Shown here piece by piece: positions 1 to 9,477 of a DNA stretch of 64,000 bases (position 1 is the first letter of the stretch; each line of letters begins with the position of its first letter). Both the position numbers and the translations under genes were made by a program. The DNA lies in assembly GCF_010119975.1 (NCBI RefSeq), contig NZ_CP048222.1:6672501-6736500 (forward strand), given 5' to 3'. The DNA is from Rhodocytophaga rosea (lineage in GTDB: Bacteria; Bacteroidota; Bacteroidia; Cytophagales; 172606-1). The notes beneath the pieces were generated by a model that had not been told where the DNA came from, did no database searches, and saw only the letters and a program-made list of their open reading frames with translations.

Positions 1-9
1 GACTTCGGG

Positions 10-423
10 TTATTCTTTGATGCTGCTCTGGCCATAATAATCGTCAGTATAGCGGATACCAATGGCTTCAACTTTTGGGAAGGAACTTCCTAATTTGCCA
101 TTCCCAAACATTTGCCGGTAGAATTTTACTTGTACCAGGGCTTCGCAACCATCTTTACGGGCTCTCTTTTTAACCCGTTTTAACACATGTTCAAAGGAGG
201 AAATATTGCTGCCAATGGCCTCATACCGCATGGTTTCCTGATAGGCTCTCGCAGTGGGCTGCGTTACAAACACGTGTACTTCATTAATATAATTGCTTTC
301 TTCTTCTAGTTGCTGCTGTGATACAATCTCTTCGCTACGCTGCAACTGCACACAGGAACAGAGGCTACTTATTAATGCAACGAAAAGGATAGATACCCTT
401 TTGCTGCGTATACTTACGTTCAT
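10..423 (-). CDS. Predicted lipoprotein of unknown function
   Basis: A 137-residue protein whose N-terminus has a basic patch, a hydrophobic stretch and a lipobox-like SSLCSC ending at about residue 24, so it is probably a lipid-anchored envelope protein. The mature part contains a short basic helix (VKKRARKDG, about residues 84-92) and ends in an acidic/polar tail. I do not recognise a family. It is the first gene of the window and reads towards the left edge, so any downstream partner is not visible. The ATG is preceded by an AT-rich gap shared with purL, which is transcribed the other way. The lipoprotein call is from sequence; the function is unknown. Confidence 0.7.
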   Translation of the reverse strand: MNVSIRSKRVSILFVALISSLCSCVQLQRSEEIVSQQQLEEESNYINEVHVFVTQPTARAYQETMRYEAIGSNISSFEHVLKRVKKRARKDGCEALVQVKFYRQMFGNGKLGSSFPKVEAIGIRYTDDYYGQSSIKE

Positions 424-569
424 ACTGGGATTAATTTACTTACACATTAAAATTAAATTAAAGGGAGGGATAAAAATCGTCACTTTCCGGGGATTGATAA
501 CAGGTGTAACATAATTGCCAAAAATTAAGGGTTACCCGGAATTTATCAGAGTTTTTGTTGCTTTTTCTC

Positions 570-577
570 TATTTTTG
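570..577 (+). promoter_or_regulatory. Candidate -7 element upstream of purL
   Basis: TATTTTTG matches the Bacteroidota -7 consensus TAnnTTTG and ends 34 nt before the ATG at 612. No well-spaced -33 TTG was found. If real, it places transcription start near 584, which argues against the longer reading from the ATG at 555. Confidence 0.4.
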
Positions 578-611
578 CGGCTGTCTACCAATCATCATCC
601 CGTATACATTC

Positions 612-2852
612 ATGCATCCATCCACCGAAGCACACCTCCCAACCGTAGAAACAGCCCGGAAATTAGGCTTATTAACTGAGGAATTTGAGAAAATCAATCA
701 GATACTGGGGCGTACTCCTAATTTCACTGAACTGAGCATCTTCTCCGTCATGTGGTCAGAACATTGTTCCTATAAAAATTCTATTGTCTGGCTGAAAACA
801 TTGCCTAAGGATTCTCCCAGAATGCTGGCAAAAGCCGGGGAAGAAAATGCAGGACTGGTGGATATCGGCGATGGACTGGCTTGCAGCTTTAAAATAGAAT
901 CACACAACCACCCTTCTGCCATCGAACCTTATCAGGGAGCAGCTACGGGCGTTGGCGGAATTAACCGGGATATTTTTACGATGGGTGCCCGTCCGATTGC
1001 CCAGCTGAATTCACTGCGTTTTGGCAATTTAAAACTTGACAAAACCCGGCGTTTGTTAAAAGGAGTAGTCAGAGGAATCGGCAATTATGGCAATGCATTT
1101 GGAATTCCTACGGTAGGAGGCGAAGTGTTTTTTGATGATTCCTTTAATGTGAATCCACTTGTAAATGCCTTCTCTGCCGGCATTGTCAAAACAGATCAGG
1201 TGGCCAAAGCTATTTCTTATGGGGTAGGTAATCCAGTGTTTATTGTGGGATCGGCTACCGGAAAAGATGGGATACATGGCGCTACTTTCGCTTCCGAAGA
1301 TATTGGCGAACACTCCGCTGAAAAATTGCCTGCTGTACAGGTAGGCGATCCTTTCCAGGAAAAACTCTTGCTGGAAGCTACCCTGGAAGTGATTGCCAGC
1401 GGTAATGTAATTGGTATCCAGGATATGGGTGCTGCCGGGATTATCTGTTCAACTTCAGAAATGAGTGCCAAAGGCGAACATGGCATGGAAATACATTTAG
1501 ATAAAGTTCCTACCAGGCAGGCGAACATGGTGCCGTTTGAGATATTATTATCTGAATCGCAGGAGCGGATGCTGATCGTAGTGAAAAAGGGCAAGGAAGC
1601 AGAAACGCAGGCTATATTTGATAAGTGGGATTTGAACTGCGCTCAGATCGGAACCGTAACCGATACCAAACGTCTCCATTTTTACATGCATGGCGAACTT
1701 GCCGCTGATGTTCCAGCTGATGATTTAGTACTTGGTGGAGGCGCCCCGGTATATCACCGGGAATACAGAGAACCTGCCTACTACAAAAAATACCAGCAAT
1801 TCGATATACAGTCGGTTAAAGATTTTGAAAATACAGAAGCCATCAGTGAAGCAGCGAAACACATCTTATCTCATACCAATATAGCTTCCAAAAAGTGGGT
1901 ATACGAGCAATATGATTCTATGGTAGGCATCGCTAACCGGAGTACCAATGCGCCTTCTGATGCTGCCATTGTGCGGGTGCTTGGTTCTGATAAATCCATT
2001 GTAATTACTGTCGATTGTAATTCCCGGTATGTACAGGCCGATCCGGAACAGGGCTGTGCCATTGCTGTAGCCGAAGCAGCCAGGAATATTGTATGCAGTG
2101 GCGGAGAGCCTGTTGCCATTACCAATTGCCTTAATTTTGGAAATCCGTATGTGCCTGAAGTATACTGGCAGTTTGTAGGTGCTATCAAAGGAATGAAAAA
2201 AGCCTGTGAGAAGTTTTCAACGCCTGTAACCGGAGGAAACGTGAGCTTTTATAATCAGTCATCTGACGAAGGGCCTGTATTTCCAACGCCAACTATTGGA
2301 ATGCTGGGTTTGATGGAAAACCCTGCTAACCAGATGACACTCGATTTTAAAAAGGCTGGAGATCTGATCTATCTGGTCGGAGCGTCGAGAAATGACCTGG
2401 CAAGTTCGCAATATTTGTATTCTTACCTGGGCGTAAAAGAATCGCCAGCACCACATTTTGACCTGGAAGACGAATTTGCTGTTCAGGCAGTAATTAAAGA
2501 TTTAGTTACTAAACGGATGATCGAATCGGCGCATGATGTATCAGATGGTGGTTTGTTTGCAGCATTGGCAGAATCGGCGATGCCCCGTGGATTAGGATTT
2601 AATATCAACCCTGATAAGAATATACGCCTGGATGCTTTTCTATTTGGTGAAAGCCAAAGCCGGGTAGTGGTTTCTGTAACACCAGAAGGGAATGATGCTT
2701 TTGTTAAAGCGATGCAGGCCACACAGGTTAAATTCAGCTTGCTGGGTAAGGTACATGCAGCAGATTTCCGCCTGGAAGAAAAACCATTGCTCACTTCTGC
2801 TGGTGCAAAGGAATTGTATGATAATGCGCTTGGAAAAATTATGGAAGCATAA
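612..2852 (+). CDS. purL: Phosphoribosylformylglycinamidine synthase subunit PurL
   Basis: PurL catalyses the ATP-dependent amidation of FGAR to FGAM in purine synthesis, in the cytoplasm, using ammonia supplied by the PurQ/PurS partners. The 746-residue product has the length of the small, non-fused PurL type rather than the roughly 1,300-residue fused enzyme. It carries the substrate/ATP-binding [10 protein letters not shown] segment (about residue 97), a [10 protein letters not shown] loop and the duplicated AIRS-like second half ([10 protein letters not shown], about residue 538). The ORF is open from an ATG at 555, but the conserved N-terminus fits the ATG at 612, and a -7 promoter element lies between the two. 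PurQ and PurS are not adjacent. Family identification is certain. Confidence 0.97.
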   Translation: MHPSTEAHLPTVETARKLGLLTEEFEKINQILGRTPNFTELSIFSVMWSEHCSYKNSIVWLKTLPKDSPRMLAKAGEENAGLVDIGDGLACSFKIESHNHPSAIEPYQGAATGVGGINRDIFTMGARPIAQLNSLRFGNLKLDKTRRLLKGVVRGIGNYGNAFGIPTVGGEVFFDDSFNVNPLVNAFSAGIVKTDQVAKAISYGVGNPVFIVGSATGKDGIHGATFASEDIGEHSAEKLPAVQVGDPFQEKLLLEATLEVIASGNVIGIQDMGAAGIICSTSEMSAKGEHGMEIHLDKVPTRQANMVPFEILLSESQERMLIVVKKGKEAETQAIFDKWDLNCAQIGTVTDTKRLHFYMHGELAADVPADDLVLGGGAPVYHREYREPAYYKKYQQFDIQSVKDFENTEAISEAAKHILSHTNIASKKWVYEQYDSMVGIANRSTNAPSDAAIVRVLGSDKSIVITVDCNSRYVQADPEQGCAIAVAEAARNIVCSGGEPVAITNCLNFGNPYVPEVYWQFVGAIKGMKKACEKFSTPVTGGNVSFYNQSSDEGPVFPTPTIGMLGLMENPANQMTLDFKKAGDLIYLVGASRNDLASSQYLYSYLGVKESPAPHFDLEDEFAVQAVIKDLVTKRMIESAHDVSDGGLFAALAESAMPRGLGFNINPDKNIRLDAFLFGESQSRVVVSVTPEGNDAFVKAMQATQVKFSLLGKVHAADFRLEEKPLLTSAGAKELYDNALGKIMEA

Positions 2853-2908
2853 TTCGAAGAAAGCGGATAGCTTGCTTATACCTGGAAAATATGAATCTGG
2901 TTTTACCG

Positions 2909-2936
2909 ATAGCCACTTCCGTTAAGAAGTGGCTAT
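2909..2936. terminator. Stem-loop between convergent genes
   Basis: A perfect 11-bp stem (ATAGCCACTTC with its complement) and a 6-nt loop. The loop contains the stop codon of the minus-strand gene. Only a weak T-run follows on the plus strand. It probably acts as a shared terminator for purL and the convergent membrane-protein gene. Confidence 0.6.
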
Positions 2937-3362
2937 TATTTGTGATGTGCGATGGGCGTATTTTTCATAGTTAGCTCTCAAGCCATACACCAGCAAAGCC
3001 AGTACAGCCATACTACTTTCAATAAGGAGCCATTGCTGCCCAAATTCACCCAGATTTCCTTCTGCAAAAATCGTAATGAGCCTCGAAATGGCATATAAAC
3101 TGCACAGCAAGGCCATACACAGTAAACCTTGTTTTGAGTTTTTTATGGCCAGATATACCAGAATGATACAAATGGTAAGACCAGCACCACCATATACGCC
3201 CCGTATCGAACTGTAAGCATCTGTATTGGGTAACGAAACGCCTACCAGAGCCATTACAGACTGAGGATTGATAAAGGCCATGATGCTTACCATCAGAATG
3301 CCGCTGGCACACAGGCCAATCAGGCATAGGGACAAAACGTGCAATATTTTTTTAGTAGTCAT
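2922..3362 (-). CDS. Small four-helix membrane protein, DUF4345-like
   Basis: A protein of 146 residues with four hydrophobic segments: about residues 8-30, 48-68, 75-95 and 110-128. Length, segment spacing and a central polar RGVYGGAG stretch after the first hairpin resemble the DUF4345 family of small membrane proteins of unknown function; the assignment is by recall. An upstream ATG would add seven residues (start 3383), but MTTKK is the more natural start. It is divergent from an AraC-type regulator with a gap of less than 90 bp, an arrangement that often marks a regulator and its target. The stop lies inside a terminator-like hairpin. Confidence 0.75.
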   Translation of the reverse strand: MTTKKILHVLSLCLIGLCASGILMVSIMAFINPQSVMALVGVSLPNTDAYSSIRGVYGGAGLTICIILVYLAIKNSKQGLLCMALLCSLYAISRLITIFAEGNLGEFGQQWLLIESSMAVLALLVYGLRANYEKYAHRTSQIIATS

Positions 3363-3448
3363 AAGTGTTATATTTATATGCACAAAATAAGCCTACATGG
3401 AAACAACACGCTTTTCTTATTGCGACACAGAGATAGCCATTTTACGAC

Positions 3449-4459
3449 ATGCAGGTACACAATGAAATTCTCCGGACCATCGCCCGGAATTGCACCTATT
3501 TTAGCATAAGGGAGGAAGAAGTATATCGTCATGCAGGAATTTCTGTTGATTCCATTCTGCTGCCAGATGGTATGCAGCCCTGGGAAACGGGCATTAAATT
3601 ATGGGAGAGTGCGCTGGCACTTACCGGATACCGGCTGATTAGTTTGAGCTTTGGTAAGAATATTACCTTCTCTGTGCTTGGATGGATTGCTCCCCTTACC
3701 TCCAGCAGTCCGAATTTAAAGTTAGCTTGGAAGAGTTTTACAGAGTTTTTTCCCTTAATGGGCGATATGTTCAGCTATGCAATCCAGGAAAATGCCGAGG
3801 GAGAAGTAAGCGTATTGTACCAGCCGGCTGCCAGCTGGGTTGAATCTAGTCCGTTAACGGCTGCATTAGCTACCGAACATGCCATGAGCTTGACGCTCTC
3901 TTTATCAGGATATTTAAGCGGAAAGTTTATTAAACCTATGCGTACTACTTTTTCCCATCCGGTTGAAAATCAATACCAGCCAGCTTATCAAGAGTTTTTC
4001 GGCGCCGTACAATTCAATCAGCCGGAGAATGCGCTTATATTTGACAAAGCTACCGCTCAGCTTCCTTTAATTTCGGCCAATCCACTTATGTATGAAAATA
4101 TGCTGCAAGTATGCAGGGAGAAGCTTCGGCAACTGGAAGGAAAATCAGGATATGCCAGTAAGGTGCTTCGGATTCTTCATAGCAAACAAGCCTATTATAA
4201 TCCTAAACTGGAGGAAGTAGCGGCTATGTTGAATATGAGTGCCCGCACTTTACAACGGAAGTTGAAAGATGAAAATCAAACCTATCAGCAATTGCTGGAA
4301 CAATACCAGATCGAAATGGCCTCACAACTGCTTTCCCGTCCTGGCATGCAAATTCAGGAAGTAGCCTTTTTACTCGGATTTACCAGTCTGCAAAATTTCA
4401 GCCGGGCATTCAAGCGAAAAACCGGAATCAGCCCAACAAAGGTCAGGCAAACTAAATAA
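3449..4459 (+). CDS. AraC family transcriptional regulator
   Basis: A 336-residue regulator. Residues about 20-200 resemble the arabinose-binding-type effector domain found in the OruR/ArgR-like branch of the family. Residues about 235-333 form the double helix-turn-helix: an LEEVAAMLNMSARTLQRKL first helix pair, then IQEVAFLLGFTSLQNFSRAFK and the family hallmark KRKTGISPTKVR at the end. It is divergently transcribed from the small DUF4345-like membrane protein and may control it or itself; the inducer cannot be told from sequence. No operator was identified in the short shared promoter region. Family confidence is high, target confidence low. Confidence 0.92.
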   Translation: MQVHNEILRTIARNCTYFSIREEEVYRHAGISVDSILLPDGMQPWETGIKLWESALALTGYRLISLSFGKNITFSVLGWIAPLTSSSPNLKLAWKSFTEFFPLMGDMFSYAIQENAEGEVSVLYQPAASWVESSPLTAALATEHAMSLTLSLSGYLSGKFIKPMRTTFSHPVENQYQPAYQEFFGAVQFNQPENALIFDKATAQLPLISANPLMYENMLQVCREKLRQLEGKSGYASKVLRILHSKQAYYNPKLEEVAAMLNMSARTLQRKLKDENQTYQQLLEQYQIEMASQLLSRPGMQIQEVAFLLGFTSLQNFSRAFKRKTGISPTKVRQTK

Positions 4460-4506
4460 AATGAGTAGCCAGTTTACAAACAAAGTAGGTAGGATACAAT
4501 CTTTGA

Positions 4507-5439
4507 TTATCGGATGTCTTCCCGGCTGACTTCGTTGATTTCATATTCAGTGGCGTACTCTTTTGGAATAATAGGCTTGCCTGAAAATATAGAATACGAT
4601 TTAGCGAAAGAAGCTCCATAAAATAAGATCATGGAGGAATAAAAAATAAATAAAAGCATGATCACTATAGAACCGGCTGCTCCATACACTGAGGTCACCC
4701 CACTATTTACCAGCAGTTTTCCCAGAATCATTTTACCTATTTCAAACAGCAGTGCTGTTAACCCGGCACTCAGCCATATTACTCTCCAGGGAGTATCGGC
4801 ATCTGGCAGGTATTTAAAGATGATGGCAAACCAGATCATAGCGATCAGCGCAGTAATCAAGTGATTTCCCCCATGTACTAAGGATACATAATATTCAGGA
4901 ATGAGCTTTACCAGATATTTACCCATCAATACCAGGCTTGTATCCCAGATAAGGGAAGATAAAACAAGTAAACCTGTACAAATAATAATCAGCAGTGCCA
5001 TGAGCCGGTTTTTGATCATACGGGAAAGACGGCTTCTTCTGCTGGTATGTTTTAGTTGAATGTCCCACAATTCATTAATAGACTGCTGCACAATCATAAA
5101 AAGCGTAGTCGATACAAAACAAAGGAAAAGTACACCCATGGCAGTAAACAAATAGGAACCACTTTTTACCTCAATGTTGTGGAAAATTACCTGTAATTGC
5201 CTGGCAGTCGCTTTTCCAAAAGCTTCACTTAATTCTTCGAAGAATTCGCCACTCACAATTTCTTCACTAAACACAAAGCCCAATAGATGGATCAACAGAA
5301 TGAGAATAGGAGGGAGGGCAAAAATGGTGAAAAATGCGACAGATGAAGATAAACGCAAAGGATCATTTCTTTTAAATCTGGCAAAAGCATCTATAAAAAC
5401 CGGAATGATTTTCCTGACGGAAACAAGTATTTTTTCCAT
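4507..5439 (-). CDS. YihY/BrkB family inner-membrane protein
   Basis: A 310-residue polytopic membrane protein of the YihY/BrkB (formerly 'ribonuclease BN-like') family. It shows about six hydrophobic helices, an early LSSSVAFFTIFALPPILILL segment, the central TTLFMIVQQSINELWDI motif and the late GAAGSIVIMLLFIFYSSMILFYGA motif usual in the family. The C-terminal tail is charged and cytoplasmic. The biochemical function of the family is unsettled; the old RNase BN assignment was an error. It is a single gene ending opposite the AraC-type gene, with a long divergent gap to the chemoreceptor gene. Confidence 0.92.
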   Translation of the reverse strand: MEKILVSVRKIIPVFIDAFARFKRNDPLRLSSSVAFFTIFALPPILILLIHLLGFVFSEEIVSGEFFEELSEAFGKATARQLQVIFHNIEVKSGSYLFTAMGVLFLCFVSTTLFMIVQQSINELWDIQLKHTSRRSRLSRMIKNRLMALLIIICTGLLVLSSLIWDTSLVLMGKYLVKLIPEYYVSLVHGGNHLITALIAMIWFAIIFKYLPDADTPWRVIWLSAGLTALLFEIGKMILGKLLVNSGVTSVYGAAGSIVIMLLFIFYSSMILFYGASFAKSYSIFSGKPIIPKEYATEYEINEVSREDIR

Positions 5440-5964
5440 GAATGCTGCGCAGCCATATAAAAAGCCTGAAGGATATACGCATAAGAAATCATTCCGTTGG
5501 AATCCCGGTCATTTTTGCAAAAAGTTAATTTTAGGTATTATAGTATTGCAGGGCAGCGACTTACCCTTTCCAGCCCAGCAGATGTACCTTACCATTGTAA
5601 AAAATAGCACCTCTGCATTTTTGACACTCTATTAAAACTATGGTGAGATTATTCCTGGAAAAGATATGTGCTATTGCTAAATAATTTTATCAATTTATTT
5701 AGAATGCCTTGTATAGAAGGGATATTTACAGATAGAAGACAAATCCTATGCATAGGGTGTTGCTTTTCCTGAAGAAAACCTTACACAGATGATGTAGGGC
5801 ATTTTTTAACATAAATAGTTTTTTAAACAATCGTTCTTTTGCGATGCAATGATTGGGTGGATGCTATATTGGAATCAGAGAGCATAATCCTCAATAATTA
5901 TTTTTTTAACCCGGTCAGGTTTTTATTTTTTAACCAATAAACATATTTCTATTCTTAATTAGCT
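5440..5964. other. Intergenic region, 525 bp, divergent
   Basis: It separates the BrkB gene (minus) from the chemoreceptor gene (plus) and must hold both promoters. It is AT-rich. I found no exact TAnnTTTG box in a sensible position, no hairpin with a T-tail and no convincing small gene. A longer plus-strand ORF running in from the BrkB gene is an antisense shadow. Confidence 0.5.
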
Positions 5965-7527
5965 ATGAATTTCATCTATAAATTCCAGATCTGGAAACGG
6001 CTCTATTTTGTTTTTGGCTTGATTATCTTGCTGAGTGTGGTGAACCTGGTATATAACTTAGATAGCCTGCGTTCATCAGAAGCATCTGTGGTAAAGATGA
6101 ATGCATCTTTACTAAGTATCGATTACCTGATTGAAGCTGACCGGGATGCCTATCAATCCAGTATTGCCATCAGCCAGTGTTTGCAAAAAGATATATATGA
6201 GAATGGAGAATTATTCAATCAACTGCTTGGCGAAATCGAGGAGAATAAGCAGCAGGTAAAAGAACGGTATACACAGTTTTCTGAAACCTTCGATCTGGAA
6301 GCCAAAGAAGAATTTACCGCTACAAATGCCACTTTCTGGGACAATTATACCAAGCTGGCTTCCCTTACCGACAAAATTACACGGTATCTGCAGCAGAAGG
6401 ATTTTGAAAAGGCATCTCTGCTGTATTTTGGAGAATATAAAGATACCTTCAAACCTATGCGGGCAGCCATGAATACATTCACCGAGATACACTTGAAAGA
6501 ATCGCAGAATTCTTATGAAAACAGTATGGTGATTGGTGAAAAAATCAAGCTTAACTCGATCAGCATTTTTATTGCCATAGTATTTATTTTCATTGTAAGC
6601 GGATTTGTACTCACCAGAAGTATTTCCGTTCCTTTATCAGAATCTGTGGATATTACCCAGAAAATCTCATCTGGTGATCTTACCAGGGAAATTGCTGTGC
6701 AGGGCAAAGATGAAACCAGCCTCGTATTAGCTGCTCTAAAAACCATGGTTGAGCGTATGGCCACCATTGTAAATGGGATTAAGTCAAGTGCTGATAATTT
6801 TCTTTCCAGTAGTACTCAAATCAGTGTATCAGCCCAGCAGATCTCAAATGGAGTAAATGAGCAGGCAGCTGCCAGTGAAGAAATATCTTATTCTATTAAG
6901 CAAATAGCCAACAGTATTAATCATAATACCACCAACGCCCGTGAAACGGAAAGTTTAGCCAATAAAGCGGTGGAAAATATTAAAGTGGCCAATGAATCGG
7001 TGGAACAAACCATTGATGCCATGCAAGCGATTTTACAAAAAATATCTATTATTAAAGAAATAGCCGGTAAAACCAATTTTCTGGCTATAAATGCGGCCAT
7101 TGAAGCCGCACATGCCGGTGATGCAGGAAAAGGCTTTGCGGTAGTAGCCAATGAAGTAAAAAAACTTGCCGAACATACCCAAAAAGCAGCCAAAGAAATA
7201 GATGCGATCTCGGTAACCAGTGTGGCTGTAGCCGAAGCATCGGGTAAGAAACTAGCCGATCTGATTCCGCAGATCCAGGCAACCGCCAGTTTAGTACAGC
7301 AGATCGCACTTTCCAGTACAGAACAGAACTCCGCCGTTGATCAGATCGATACCGCCGTAGACAAACTAACAAAAGTAGTACAGGAAAATGCGGCACTCGC
7401 TGAAGAATTAGCTTCCAGTGCAGAAGAACTCACCGGTCAGGCACATAGCCTGATAGAGTCGGTATCCATTTTTAAAACCAATGCAGATACCTATTCAAAA
7501 GAAAACAAAAAGTATATCGCTCATTGA
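5965..7527 (+). CDS. Methyl-accepting chemotaxis protein
   Basis: A 520-residue transmembrane chemoreceptor. TM1 is about residues 14-32. A periplasmic four-helix-bundle-type sensor with no recognisable ligand pocket covers about 35-190. TM2 is about 193-216 and HAMP about 217-270 (the [22 protein letters not shown] start). A long cytoplasmic coiled coil follows, carrying the CheA/CheW-contacting hairpin tip ([21 protein letters not shown], from about residue 374). The tip is close to the canonical sequence, so coupling to CheA/CheW is expected. Those genes are not in the window. A porin gene begins 49 nt after the stop, so the two may be cotranscribed. Whether it steers gliding, twitching or another output is unknown. 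Confidence 0.95.
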   Translation: MNFIYKFQIWKRLYFVFGLIILLSVVNLVYNLDSLRSSEASVVKMNASLLSIDYLIEADRDAYQSSIAISQCLQKDIYENGELFNQLLGEIEENKQQVKERYTQFSETFDLEAKEEFTATNATFWDNYTKLASLTDKITRYLQQKDFEKASLLYFGEYKDTFKPMRAAMNTFTEIHLKESQNSYENSMVIGEKIKLNSISIFIAIVFIFIVSGFVLTRSISVPLSESVDITQKISSGDLTREIAVQGKDETSLVLAALKTMVERMATIVNGIKSSADNFLSSSTQISVSAQQISNGVNEQAAASEEISYSIKQIANSINHNTTNARETESLANKAVENIKVANESVEQTIDAMQAILQKISIIKEIAGKTNFLAINAAIEAAHAGDAGKGFAVVANEVKKLAEHTQKAAKEIDAISVTSVAVAEASGKKLADLIPQIQATASLVQQIALSSTEQNSAVDQIDTAVDKLTKVVQENAALAEELASSAEELTGQAHSLIESVSIFKTNADTYSKENKKYIAH

Positions 7528-7576
7528 TCTGCTGCAACCTGATTTTTTACAGAATTACATTTTTATATTAACACTA

Positions 7577-8770
7577 ATGAGAAAGTTTTTACAAACATTT
7601 ATCTGTATACTATTACCAGCCATCAGTTTTGCCCAGGAAACTTGGTGGGTCAAGCCTGATAGTTTATTTAAGTATGTTCAGCCGATGGCATCTATCCAAC
7701 TGTGGAGCATTTATACCATGAACGAAAAAGAACGTTTAGTGGCAAATGGACCTCTGGAGCCAGTAAGCAACCGCCTGAATTTTTCCGCACGCAGAGCCAG
7801 ATTAGGATTTAAAGGAAACCCTTATAAAAACTTCAGTTATTTTCTGATGTTGCATTACGATAACCTGGGCCGGGATAGGTTTAGTGCCACCAGAGCTGGT
7901 GTAAATGATGGACAAGTAGGAGTGATCGATGCCTATATGGGCTGGAAAATTTCTAAAAAAAGTGATAAAGCTATTCTCACCTTTGGCTATTTCCGTCCGC
8001 AGATCAGCCGGGAAAGTATTACAGGTGATCTGATTGCCAATTCCTTCGACAAATCGCTGGCACAGTCCTATATCAGGCAGCATATGGTTGGCAAGAGTTT
8101 TGGCCGGGCTTTGGGCCTCAACCTGGGCGGACAAAAAACCGAAGGTAAATTTGGGGTAAACTATAATGTGGGGATATTTAATAATAATACTACCGGACCT
8201 TCTACCGAAACGGCCGGAAAATACTGGAGCCCTTTACTGGCTGGCAGACTTGCCCTTACTTTTGGCGATCCGGAAATGGACAAATATAGCATCAACTATA
8301 ATGTTAATTTTTTTAACAAACGTAAAGGTATCACGGTTGCCCTGAATGGTACCTCACAGGCCAGAACAGATGTTTTTAAATATAACCATATCACTGGTAT
8401 AGATGTGTTGCTCAATTATAATAATCTCAATATTGACGGAGAGTGGTTCTGGCTGGACCGGAATCTGGAGGGTACCAAGTTTCAGGCACAAACCGGGCAT
8501 ATCCGGCTGGGTTACAACTTGATTGTGAAGCGAAAAATATTTCTGGAGCCTGTGCTGATGACTTCAGTTTTTTATGGCGATACCGGCGGACAGTTTAAAG
8601 GAGAAGATAAAGAATACAATGCAGGTATCAACTGGTACCTGAATAAAAACAATTTAAAACTAAGCCTTCATTATGTATGGCAGGATGGACATGGCAAAAA
8701 TGGGTTTACAGATGGAGTAAGCTTTCAGAAAGGCAACTATGCCGGTCTGGGATTTTTGCTGATGCTATAA
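7577..8770 (+). CDS. Outer-membrane porin, PorO/P-like
   Basis: A 397-residue exported protein with a cleavable signal peptide (about residues 1-19, ending ISFAQ). It has alternating aromatic/polar strands typical of a 16- to 18-stranded barrel: FSARRARLGFKGNPYKNFSY near the N-terminus, GYFRPQISRES, and a final strand ending in a hydrophobic residue. It resembles the phosphate-selective porin O/P family, whose Bacteroidota members often have unproven substrates. The reading frame is open from an ATG at 7481 inside the chemoreceptor gene, but the signal peptide fixes the start at 7577. It follows the chemoreceptor by 49 nt and is followed by a terminator. Confidence 0.85.
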   Translation: MRKFLQTFICILLPAISFAQETWWVKPDSLFKYVQPMASIQLWSIYTMNEKERLVANGPLEPVSNRLNFSARRARLGFKGNPYKNFSYFLMLHYDNLGRDRFSATRAGVNDGQVGVIDAYMGWKISKKSDKAILTFGYFRPQISRESITGDLIANSFDKSLAQSYIRQHMVGKSFGRALGLNLGGQKTEGKFGVNYNVGIFNNNTTGPSTETAGKYWSPLLAGRLALTFGDPEMDKYSINYNVNFFNKRKGITVALNGTSQARTDVFKYNHITGIDVLLNYNNLNIDGEWFWLDRNLEGTKFQAQTGHIRLGYNLIVKRKIFLEPVLMTSVFYGDTGGQFKGEDKEYNAGINWYLNKNNLKLSLHYVWQDGHGKNGFTDGVSFQKGNYAGLGFLLML

Positions 8771-8795
8771 ACGGCAAATATTTTTACTACTTATG

Positions 8796-8840
8796 AAAAA
8801 GCCTCTGCCTAAGTTCAAAGCTTAGATAGAGGCTTTTTAT
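8796..8840 (+). terminator. Intrinsic terminator after the porin gene
   Basis: The left arm AAAAAGCCTCTGCCTAAG and the right arm CTTAGATAGAGGCTTTTT form an imperfect 17-bp stem whose right arm ends in a T-run, 25 nt after the porin stop codon. Confidence 0.85.
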
Positions 8841-8903
8841 TTACATTATTTATATGGTTTGGTCTATATAACTGATAACTAGTGCACTAATAACCAATAA
8901 GTT

Positions 8904-9197
8904 TTAATGACGTTTGCTGATTCTATTTAAGGAAACACTTTTTTGTCGGCTGCATTTAAATCTATCTACTTCTTCTAACCGTTTGCCCAGATGCTTGGTT
9001 ACCCTGCCTTGTACCCGGCTTCGCCACATTCTCCAGGATGACGGCTTTAAATGCTTGCGCATCAGCACAATTACTTCCTGTTCACTTAAACCAAACTGAA
9101 ATTCAATTGCCTCAAAAGGCGTTCGGTCTTCCCAGGCCATTTCAATAATACGGTCCATATCGGATGAAGTAAGTCGATGTATTTGCTTGTCTGACAT
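8904..9197 (-). CDS. DUF2805 / TIGR03643 family protein
   Basis: A small basic protein of 97 residues, all cytoplasmic. The N-terminal half (DMDRIIEMAWEDRTPFEAIE, then FGLSEQEVIVLMR) and the KPSSWRMWRSRVQGR block are the conserved core of the family annotated TIGR03643/DUF2805. The first half reads like a helix-turn-helix, so nucleic-acid binding is plausible but unproven. In many genomes this family sits beside photolyase/cryptochrome-like genes and a DUF2256 protein; here a DUF2256 gene lies just upstream on the other strand, matching that association, but no photolyase gene is visible. The last 20 residues are variable and basic. Confidence 0.85.
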   Translation of the reverse strand: MSDKQIHRLTSSDMDRIIEMAWEDRTPFEAIEFQFGLSEQEVIVLMRKHLKPSSWRMWRSRVQGRVTKHLGKRLEEVDRFKCSRQKSVSLNRISKRH

Positions 9198-9294
9198 AGA
9201 GGATCTGATTTGTTAACACGATTATATATTTCAAACAATGGCAACTATGCTTTGTTTAATAAAAAGTTATAAAATTGCCCAGTGAATACATAAA

Positions 9295-9465
9295 ATGCAC
9301 AAAAAAGCTTACCTACCGGAAAAAATTTGTGAAGTTTGTAACCGTCCGTTTACCTGGCGGAAAAAATGGAAAAACTGCTGGGAGGCCGTAAAATATTGCA
9401 GCGATAAGTGCCGGAGCCTGAAAACCATGCCAGCAGAATCCCGTACAGATAAGAAGCCTGCATAA
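9295..9465 (+). CDS. DUF2256 family small zinc-ribbon-like protein
   Basis: A 56-residue protein found by direct translation. It carries the hallmark of DUF2256: [16 protein letters not shown], then YCSDKCR, that is two Cys pairs (CxxC at residues 12-15, CxxxC at 35-39) likely to bind zinc, with W and K residues between. The C-terminus is a short basic tail. It starts 97 bp from the divergent DUF2805-type gene, its usual genomic companion, and ends 12 bp before the MscS-type gene, so it may be cotranscribed with the channel. The function of the family is unknown. Confidence 0.85.
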   Translation: MHKKAYLPEKICEVCNRPFTWRKKWKNCWEAVKYCSDKCRSLKTMPAESRTDKKPA

Positions 9466-9477
9466 TAGTAATATAAT

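Noticed and set aside
555-611. The longer N-terminus of purL starting at the ATG at 555
   Set aside because: The extra 19 residues are hydrophobic and unlike PurL, and a -7 promoter element lies inside this stretch.
5174-5635. A 153-codon plus-strand frame running from the BrkB gene into the divergent gap
   Set aside because: Most of it is antisense to the BrkB gene, and its end in the gap has no protein-like features.
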